A DNA stretch of 54,530 bases from positions 1-54,530 of the forward strand of contig CAYNKL010000008.1 in the NCBI GenBank assembly GCA_964397775.1. The letters run 5' to 3'. This document shows positions 49,177 to 54,530 of this stretch, piece after piece. Source of the DNA: Allosediminivita sp964397775 (GTDB taxonomy: Bacteria; Pseudomonadota; Alphaproteobacteria; Rhodobacterales; Rhodobacteraceae). The translations under genes and the position numbers were made by a program. Below the pieces are notes generated by a model that was not told the DNA's origin, did not search any database, and was given only the letters and a program-made list of their open reading frames with translations. The first letter of the stretch is position 1, and each line of letters opens with the position of its first letter.

Positions 49177-51618
49177 TCAGCGCCCGCGCGGCTTGGTGCG
49201 CAGGGTCGGGTCTGCCTGTGTCGGGTCTTCGGGCCAGGGGTGCTTGGGGTAGCGCGCGCGCATGTCCTTGCGCACATCGGCGTAGGAGCCCGACCAGAAG
49301 CCGGGCAGGTCCATGGTGGTCTGCACGGCGCGTCCGGCGGGCGAAAGCAGCGTGACCCGCAGGGGCGTGTCGCCCACCGTCGGGTGGGTGGTCTGGCCGA
49401 AGAGCTCCTGCAGGCGCAGCTCGATCTCCGGGTGATCGCCCGAGTAGTCGATGGGGATCTCGCGCCCGAGCGGCGTGGTGAAGCGCCCCGGCACCATCCG
49501 GTCGAGCGCCTGCATCTGGCCGTAGTCGATGCGCGCGCGCAGGGCGGGCAGGGCGTCGAAGCGTTTCCAGTCGGCGGCGCTGCGCAGGCCCGCGAGGAAG
49601 GGCAGGAGCCAGTCCTCGAGCGTCTCTATCAGCGTCTCGTCGTCCATGGGCGGCAGGTCGAGCCCGGCGTCGCGGCCGATGTCGACGCGCGCGCGAAGTC
49701 GCAGCGCGGCGGGTGAAAGGTTGAGGCCCAGTTCGCGGATGCCGTCGAGCATGGCGCGGGCCACGATGTCGTCCGGGGCGTCCTTCCAGATGCGGTCGTC
49801 GAGGGCGATGGCGCCGAAGCGCTCCTGCTGGCGGGCGCTCACGCGGCGGTCGCGGCGGGACCATTCACAGATGTCGTGCCAGGCGATCTGGCTTGCGAAG
49901 AGCTCGCGCAGCTCGCCCTCGGAGAGAGGGATGCACTGGCGGATGCGGGCCTCGCGCGGGTTGCCGTCGGTGTCGGTGACGACGATCAGGCGCGCCTGGC
50001 CCAGCGGATCGGCCTCGGGCAGGACGGCGCCCTTGCCGCCCGAGAGCTGATAGCGCGGCGCGTCGCCCTTGCGGCGCAGCCCGACGCGGTCGGGGTAGGC
50101 GAGCGCCGCGTGCTGGGCGGGTGTCAGGCCGGCGTCGGCGGATTTCACCGTGCGGGCAAGGCGTTTGGCCTCGGCATTGATGCGTTTCGCCGCCTGCCGG
50201 TTCACGCCGTAGGGATGGCGGTCGTCGAAGCGGTTGGGATCGTTGATGGCCTCGAGCCGCAGCGTGAGGTCTGTGGGCGCATTTGTGAGCGGATCGCGAT
50301 CGGACAAGAGCGCGGCCAGATCGGCGGCATCCGGGCCCGCCACGGCGCACATGTGGGCAAGGCGCGGATGGAGCGGCAGGCCGGCCAGCGCGCGGCCGTG
50401 ATCGGTGATGCGGTGGTCGGCGTCGAGCGCGCCGAGCATGGTGAGCAGGGCCTGCGCCTCGGCATAGGCGCCCTCGGGCGGCGGCGTGAGGAAGGGCAGC
50501 TGGTCGGGGGCGGCACCCCAGGCGGCCAGTTCCAGGGCGAGACCCGCGAGGTCTGCGGCCTCGATCTCGGCCGGGGGATAGGCCTGCAGCGCGCCTTCCT
50601 CGCCCTTCGACCAGAGGCGGTAGGCGGTGCCGGGGGCGACGCGGCCGGCGCGGCCCGCACGCTGGGTGGCCTCGGCACGGGTGACCTTTTCGGTGATCAG
50701 CCGCGACATGCCAGAGCCGGGGTCGAAGCGCGCGCGGCGGGCGCGACCGCCGTCGACGACCACGCGGATGTCCTCGATCGTCAGCGAGGTTTCGGCGATG
50801 GAGGTGGCGAGCACCAGCTTGCGGCCGGTCTTTTCCGGGCGGACGGCGGCCTGCTGGTCGGCGAAGGGGAGCGCGCCGTAGAGCGGGCGGAGCTGCACGT
50901 CCCTGGGCAGGCGGTTCTGCAGGGCGGAAGCGGTGCGGCGGATCTCGCCCTCGCCGGGGAGGAAGGCGAGGACACCGCCCTCGGTCTCCTGCAGGGCGGT
51001 GTGGATGAGGTCGGCCATGGCCTGCTCGAACCGCGTGCCCTTGCGCAGCGGCTGGTCGAGCCAGCGGGTGTCGACGGGGTAGCTGCGGCCCTCGGAGGTC
51101 ACGCTGGGGGCCTCCATGAGATCGGCCACGGGGCCGGCGTCGAGGGTGGCGGACATGGCGAGAAGGATCAGGTCCTCGCGCAGGGCGCCGGCGATCTCGA
51201 GGCAGAGGGCAAGGCCGAGGTCGGCGTTGAGGGAACGTTCGTGGAATTCGTCGAAAAGGACGGCGCCGATGCCGGTGAGTTCAGCGTCGGACTGGATCAT
51301 GCGCGTGAGGATGCCCTCGGTGACCACCTCGATCCGGGTGCCTTTCGAGACCTTCGATTCGCCCCGGATGCGGTAGCCGACGGTCTGGCCGGGGCTTTCG
51401 CCCAGGGTTTCGGCCATGCGGGCGGCGGCGGCGCGGGCGGCGAGACGGCGGGGCTCCAGCATGAGGATGCGGCCCGTGACGAGGCCTGCGTCGAGCATGG
51501 CCAGCGGCACGCGGGTGGTCTTGCCGGCGCCGGGGGGCGCCTGCAGGACGGCGCGGCCCCGGGATTTCAGGGCGGCGAGAAGCTCGGGCAGGGCGTCTTC
51601 GATGGGCAGTCGCGTCAT
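49177..51618 (-). CDS. hrpB: ATP-dependent helicase HrpB
   Basis: HrpB is a DEAH/RHA-type helicase of unknown substrate, widespread in proteobacteria. It has 813 residues. Motif I is APPGAGKTTRVPLAML, motif II is VLFDEFHERSL (DEFH), motif III is MSATLD, and motif VI is TQRAGRAGRVAPG. The helicase-associated and HrpB C-terminal domains follow, ending with GFWSGSYADVRKDMRARYPK, a family hallmark. ATG 51618 starts MTRLPIEDALPELLAAL. The 78-bp gap to the EEP gene downstream suggests that the two may be cotranscribed. Confidence 0.96.
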   Translation of the reverse strand: MTRLPIEDALPELLAALKSRGRAVLQAPPGAGKTTRVPLAMLDAGLVTGRILMLEPRRLAARAAAARMAETLGESPGQTVGYRIRGESKVSKGTRIEVVTEGILTRMIQSDAELTGIGAVLFDEFHERSLNADLGLALCLEIAGALREDLILLAMSATLDAGPVADLMEAPSVTSEGRSYPVDTRWLDQPLRKGTRFEQAMADLIHTALQETEGGVLAFLPGEGEIRRTASALQNRLPRDVQLRPLYGALPFADQQAAVRPEKTGRKLVLATSIAETSLTIEDIRVVVDGGRARRARFDPGSGMSRLITEKVTRAEATQRAGRAGRVAPGTAYRLWSKGEEGALQAYPPAEIEAADLAGLALELAAWGAAPDQLPFLTPPPEGAYAEAQALLTMLGALDADHRITDHGRALAGLPLHPRLAHMCAVAGPDAADLAALLSDRDPLTNAPTDLTLRLEAINDPNRFDDRHPYGVNRQAAKRINAEAKRLARTVKSADAGLTPAQHAALAYPDRVGLRRKGDAPRYQLSGGKGAVLPEADPLGQARLIVVTDTDGNPREARIRQCIPLSEGELRELFASQIAWHDICEWSRRDRRVSARQQERFGAIALDDRIWKDAPDDIVARAMLDGIRELGLNLSPAALRLRARVDIGRDAGLDLPPMDDETLIETLEDWLLPFLAGLRSAADWKRFDALPALRARIDYGQMQALDRMVPGRFTTPLGREIPIDYSGDHPEIELRLQELFGQTTHPTVGDTPLRVTLLSPAGRAVQTTMDLPGFWSGSYADVRKDMRARYPKHPWPEDPTQADPTLRTKPRGR

Positions 51619-51855
51619 GGGCCGGGTTATGGACCGGGGCGGGCCGATGGGAAAGCGGGGAGGGTGCCCCGCGCCGGGACAAATTTGCGGGTATGGAATT
51701 TCAACAGGTTACAGAGGCGGTTTAACCGTCTGTCAGGAATGTCGCGGATCCGGTCCCGTCCGAGGTCTTTCCGTTTCCGGCCTTTTGGGGAACTGGGGCC
51801 GCGGCCGCAGGCGCAGCCCCAGGAAGTTCGGGTTCGGATTGCATGGCCCCGCCTG

Positions 51856-52136
51856 TCAGTCGGCGACTTCCAGAGACCGGGGCGCGCTGGACGGTTCCGG
51901 TCCGAGCTGGGGCCAGAGGTCGACGATCCAGATCAGGAGGAGATCCGAGGCGACCCCGACCGCGAAGTCCCTGAGCAGGTTTGCCGGGGGCTCTTCCTTT
52001 GCGGGGCGGGCTCGGGGGTTGTGATGGAGACCACGACGATCTGGCCGTGGACCGGGGAGACGCCCTGACTGCGCTCCACGAGGTCCTTCAGCGTGATGTC
52101 GCGGGTTATGTATCGGTCGGTCTCAGCATTGCTCAC
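51856..52136 (-). pseudogene. Frameshifted small membrane protein gene
   Basis: On the minus strand a frame opens at GTG 52136 (MSNAETDRYITRDITLKDLV...) and reads well to PEPAP. The next frame then continues sensibly as AKEEPPANLLRDFAVGVASD, a hydrophobic segment LLLIWIVDLWPQL, and a stop at 51856. One extra G in the plus-strand run GGGG at 52003-52006 would join the two parts into a 93-residue protein with one membrane segment. The unshifted frame ends at 51933 in low-quality sequence. The break may be a sequencing error, a real mutation, or less likely programmed frameshifting. The start overlaps the upstream 63-residue ORF by 14 nt, so the two look like a small operon. Family unknown. Confidence 0.6.
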
Positions 52137-52314
52137 CACATTCCCCCCTGAACCGGGATCGCTCGAGGTGCCCGAAGGCCCTTTCCGCGGTCTCTTCGAT
52201 GGGACTACCGAACAATGTTTCAGGCTCTTTGCTGCCCAGGGTTGAGTTCGCGATAGGTGAAGTCTGCGAGGCTCCTTCCACGCTCCCGGGCGTCTTCGAT
52301 GCTTCATTCGTCAT
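52123..52314 (-). CDS. Small hypothetical protein, 63 residues
   Basis: ATG 52314 follows AAGGTG at a good distance. The protein (MTNEASKTPGSVEGASQTSP... ending RFRGECGEQC) is polar and Ser/Glu-rich, has two Cys near its end, and shows no signal peptide or membrane segment. It may be disordered. The gene is first in a two-gene leftward unit with the frameshifted membrane protein. A CtrA-type site lies 90 bp upstream. No family is recognised. Confidence 0.5.
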   Translation of the reverse strand: MTNEASKTPGSVEGASQTSPIANSTLGSKEPETLFGSPIEETAERAFGHLERSRFRGECGEQC

Positions 52315-52403
52315 GGCGGCACCTTCAGAGATGAGCTTGCGATGCACAGAAGATGGCATAAATTAGGCAATAGAACAACTGAAAGTTGCATAGAGGGATG
52401 TCG

Positions 52404-52418
52404 TTAACCTTATTTTAA
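52404..52418. promoter_or_regulatory. CtrA-type site TTAA-N7-TTAA
   Basis: TTAACCTTATTTTAA matches the full CtrA consensus TTAA-N7-TTAA exactly. It lies in an AT-rich island (about 52310-52560) of otherwise GC-rich DNA, upstream of the 63-residue ORF. CtrA is the cell-cycle and motility response regulator of alphaproteobacteria. Binding is inference. Confidence 0.5.
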
Positions 52419-52426
52419 GAGATCTT

Positions 52427-52488
52427 CAGAAGATAAATGTTTCTTAATAAATGTTTAGGAGGATCGTGTTCAGAGCGTTTATCTTCTG
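52427..52488. repeat. 11-bp inverted repeat and CAGAAGAT motif cluster
   Basis: CAGAAGATAAA (52427-52437) and TTTATCTTCTG (52478-52488) are perfect inverted copies. The core CAGAAGAT also occurs at 52347-52354, and an overlapping ATCTTCAG lies at 52422-52429. Between the arms ATAAATGTTT is repeated directly (52433-52442 and 52447-52456). The space from 52315 to 52807 holds no confident gene. A frame with AGGAGG and GTG 52466 codes only 26 residues. Confidence 0.6.
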
Positions 52489-52623
52489 TACGAGACATTG
52501 TTTTGCCGTATTTTGCGAAGACCGCATTGGCCTGAGATCTGCGTAAGACCTGGCCCGCACCCGCGGTCATGGCGCTCCGGACGTCCTGAGTCTGCAACTT
52601 TGCCGATAGCTCCCCCTCCCTAG

Positions 52624-52646
52624 CCCTCCCTCTGGCAGGGGGAGGG
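52624..52646. repeat. GC hairpin repeat, second copy
   Basis: CCCTCCCTC-TGGCA-GGGGGAGGG, with one G-T pair, matches the element at 34823-34845 in all but one base. It lies in the long gap between the small operon and the nitronate monooxygenase gene. Confidence 0.6.
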
Positions 52647-52754
52647 GGCAGGTTGCGCGGGCGTTGGGGGACCGCCCGGGGCGGCAGCGGTTTTCGCGCG
52701 CGGCACTGGTGCTGCCCGACATGATTTCCGGGCGCTCCGAGCCCCTCACCCTAG

Positions 52755-52777
52755 CCCTCTCCCCCGAGGGGAGAGGG
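52755..52777. repeat. Hairpin repeat CCCTCTCCCC-CGA-GGGGAGAGGG
   Basis: A perfect 10-bp stem preceded by CCCCTCACCCTAG. Elements with this consensus occur between genes in many proteobacterial genomes. Here it lies 31 bp past the stop of the nitronate monooxygenase gene and may act as its terminator. Confidence 0.6.
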
Positions 52778-52807
52778 GACCTGTTGCGCTTGTGGCTTTT
52801 GGGGGCC

Positions 52808-53857
52808 CTAGGCCCTGACCGCGCTTTCGCGGGCGAGCAGGGCGACAAGGTCGGCGGCCGGCATGGGGCGGGCGAGGGGCGCGCCCTGGCCCGCCCAGTG
52901 CGCGCCGAAGCCAGGCTCGCCGCAGGCGGAGGCTGCGGCATGCAGCGCCTTCGCGGCATCGTAGGCGATGGGGTAATCTGGTGGGGCGATCCCGGCCAGA
53001 TGCGGAGCGAGGGCGGTGAAGCGGCTGGCCAGCGTGCGCGCGGGGCGGCCCGAGAGCAGCGCTGTCAGTTGCGTGGCCTGGCCTGCGGGGCCGGTCAGGG
53101 CGGCGCGGTGGGCCTCGGACGCGCTCGATTCGGGACAGGCGATGAAGGCGGTGCCGAGCTGGGCCGCATGCGCTCCGAGGGCGAGCGCCGCGCGGATGCC
53201 CGCGCCGTCCATGATACCGCCCGCGGCGATCACGGGCACCGAGAGATGCGTGACCAGCAGACGGGTGAGGGCCAGCGTGCCAAGGCCCGCATCGGGGCCC
53301 GCCGGGTCGAAGATGCCCCTATGGCCGCCGGCCTCGACCCCCTGGGCAATGACGGCATCCATGCCGGCGGCCTCGCAGGCGCGGGCCTCGGCGAGGCTGG
53401 TGGCGCTGGCCCAAAGGCGGATGCCGGCGGCCTTGAGCGCGACGACCGCCGCATCTGGCGGCAGGCCGAAGTGGAAGCTGACCACCGCCGGGCGCAGGTC
53501 CAGAAGCATGGCGAGCATCTCCGGGTCCTCGGCAAAGCTGCGGTAGATGACCCGCAAGTGTTCGGGCGGTTCGGCGTCGAACTCGGCGAAGACGGGGCGC
53601 AGGCGGTCGAGCCAGTCTGCCTCGCGCGCGGGGTCGACCGCCGGGGCGGCATGGACGAAGAGATTGACGTTGAAGGGCTTGTCGGTGCGGGACCTCAGAT
53701 CCTCGATCATGTGGCGCGCCGTGGCGGCGTCGCTGGCGCCGAGGCCGAGCGATCCCAACGCGCCTGCGTTGCAGACCGCGGCGGCAAGTGCGGGCGTGGA
53801 GACGCCCGCCATCGGGGCCTGGATGATGGGGTGGGCGAGATTCAGGCTGTCGGGCAT
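52808..53857 (-). CDS. Nitronate monooxygenase family flavoprotein
   Basis: This FMN-dependent TIM-barrel protein of 349 residues belongs to the nitronate monooxygenase / 2-nitropropane dioxygenase family, whose enzymes oxidise toxic nitronates such as propionate 3-nitronate. Motifs are HPIIQAPMAGVSTPALAAAV at the start, DAVIAQGVEAGGHRG with the catalytic His, VPVIAAGGIMDGAGIRAAL and GAHAAQLGTAFI for phosphate binding. ATG 53857 has AGGAG 6 nt upstream; the longer frame to 53914 is rejected. It is divergent from the GFA gene. The true substrate is not certain. Confidence 0.92.
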   Translation of the reverse strand: MPDSLNLAHPIIQAPMAGVSTPALAAAVCNAGALGSLGLGASDAATARHMIEDLRSRTDKPFNVNLFVHAAPAVDPAREADWLDRLRPVFAEFDAEPPEHLRVIYRSFAEDPEMLAMLLDLRPAVVSFHFGLPPDAAVVALKAAGIRLWASATSLAEARACEAAGMDAVIAQGVEAGGHRGIFDPAGPDAGLGTLALTRLLVTHLSVPVIAAGGIMDGAGIRAALALGAHAAQLGTAFIACPESSASEAHRAALTGPAGQATQLTALLSGRPARTLASRFTALAPHLAGIAPPDYPIAYDAAKALHAAASACGEPGFGAHWAGQGAPLARPMPAADLVALLARESAVRA

Positions 53858-53976
53858 GGGGGCTCCTGCCTTGGTCAGTGCCATGGTGAGACCAGATCGC
53901 CCCGGACCTGGCAAGGTCGGGGCCGTTGTGCCTGGCGCCGGGGCGGGGCAGGCTGGGGTTTCCTGACGGGAGAGAC

Positions 53977-54348
53977 ATGATGGACCGGGTGACGGGTGGA
54001 TGCCTTTGCGGGGCAGTGCGGATCGAGGCTGTGGGGCGACCGGACAGGGTGGGGCTCTGCCATTGCTTTGATTGCCGCAAGCACCATGGGGCGCCGTTCT
54101 TTGCGGCGGCGGTGTTTGCGGAGGATGCGGTGATTGTGGTCGGAGAGGTCGGCAGCTATCGGGGGAGGGCGTTTTGTCCGGTCTGCGGGTCTTCGGTCTT
54201 TTCGCGCAGCGAGGGCGAGGTGGAGGTGCATCTGGGTGCGCTGGACGAGGTGGGCGTGTTCGTGCCGGACTACGAGCTCTGGACGGAGCGGCGGGAGCCC
54301 TGGTTGCCGGTCTTCCCGGGGATGAAGGGGTATGCGCGGGACCGGTAG
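53977..54348 (+). CDS. GFA family zinc protein
   Basis: The 123-residue protein belongs to the glutathione-dependent formaldehyde-activating (GFA/CENP-V) family. The zinc cysteines are in GGCLCGAVRIEA, GLCHCFDCRKHHG and FCPVCGSSVFS. The founding enzyme was described as helping formaldehyde react with glutathione, but many members have unknown roles and the name should not be taken as function. Start ATG 53977 (or 53980) follows GGGAGAG. It is divergent from the nitronate monooxygenase gene with 119 bp between the starts. Confidence 0.9.
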   Translation: MMDRVTGGCLCGAVRIEAVGRPDRVGLCHCFDCRKHHGAPFFAAAVFAEDAVIVVGEVGSYRGRAFCPVCGSSVFSRSEGEVEVHLGALDEVGVFVPDYELWTERREPWLPVFPGMKGYARDR

Positions 54349-54479
54349 AGCGGGCGCAAGACAGGGCTTCGTGCGACGGGCGGGCGCCGGACCGTGGTGT
54401 GGCGCCGCGACCTGCGAGGTAGGCGCTTTATGCCGGCCAAGCCCGGATGAGCTGCGAACGCTGCTCTGCAATGGCAAAA

Positions 54480-54507
54480 GCGCCAGACCGCGCGGACGGT
54501 CCGGCGC
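54480..54507 (-). terminator. Intrinsic terminator for a leftward gene beyond the window
   Basis: GCGCC-A-GACCG and CGGTC-C-GGCGC form an 11-bp stem with one mismatch. On the minus strand it is followed by TTTTGCC. It suits a gene transcribed leftward from outside the right edge. A further hairpin GGGGC-TAAA-GCCCC ends the window (54517-54530). No gene is seen between 54349 and 54479. Confidence 0.65.
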
Positions 54508-54530
54508 TCGCCCGGCGGGGCTAAAGCCCC

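Noticed and set aside
52415..52597. A 60-codon minus-strand frame in the AT-rich region
   Set aside because: It spans the CtrA-type site and the inverted repeat, lacks a good ribosome site, and has no homology. A regulatory region is more likely.
53875..54477. A 200-codon minus-strand frame over the GFA gene
   Set aside because: It is antisense to the GFA protein with its conserved zinc cysteines, is rich in Pro/Arg/His and has no recognisable family.

Overview
The window is chromosomal DNA from a marine-type alphaproteobacterium, most likely a member of the Rhodobacteraceae (Roseobacter group). The evidence is the high GC content, dense gene packing with many 4-nt stop/start overlaps, frequent GTG and TTG starts, a DUF1244 protein, an Fds-type formate dehydrogenase, a beta-keto acid cleavage enzyme in an aromatic operon, and a GC-rich intergenic repeat that I associate with this family. 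No rRNA, tRNA, CRISPR array, prophage or transposase was found. Two runs of exactly ten N (23804-23813 and 29821-29830) mark scaffold joins, and the sequence next to both looks unreliable.

Layout from left to right. (1) 0.2-7.5 kb holds housekeeping genes: a D-2-hydroxyacid dehydrogenase without a proper stop, pyruvate kinase, N-formylglutamate amidohydrolase, DUF1244 and dnaE. (2) 7.5-15 kb holds envelope and secreted proteins: a secreted protein built of repeats, a lipoprotein, slyX, a DeoR regulator, and a large autotransporter whose passenger is an endonuclease/exonuclease/phosphatase domain, preceded by a PHO-box-like sequence. (3) 15-20.7 kb is an aromatic catabolic operon: a MarR regulator, a MetE-like methyltransferase, pobA, pcaC, pcaH, pcaG and a beta-keto acid cleavage enzyme (BKACE). 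It takes 4-hydroxybenzoate to protocatechuate and through ring cleavage. pcaB, pcaD and pcaIJ are absent here, and the BKACE may do the last step. (4) 20.7-27.9 kb is an NAD-dependent, molybdenum formate dehydrogenase operon (LysR, fdsG, fdsB, fdsA, fdhD, fdsD) with a LysR-type operator before fdsG.

(5) 27.9-42 kb holds tex (with an assembly gap), a VIT1/CCC1 family transporter, ileS, a class A beta-lactamase divergent from an AmpR-like regulator, a ycjX-GNAT-ycjF operon, ridA divergent from a LysR gene, and truA. (6) 42-54.5 kb holds a chemoreceptor with a nitrate/nitrite-sensing (NIT) type periplasmic domain, a DUF3726-like gene, queF, argD, argF, a second EEP-fold phosphohydrolase, hrpB, two unrecognised small genes (one frameshifted) behind an AT-rich control region with an exact CtrA-type site, a nitronate monooxygenase-like gene and a GFA-family protein.

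The most interesting parts are: the pob/pca operon with its MetE-like gene, its BKACE and two short upstream reading frames; the probably phosphate-controlled autotransporter nuclease; the tandem operators before the formate dehydrogenase genes; and the small two-gene locus at 51.9-52.5 kb.
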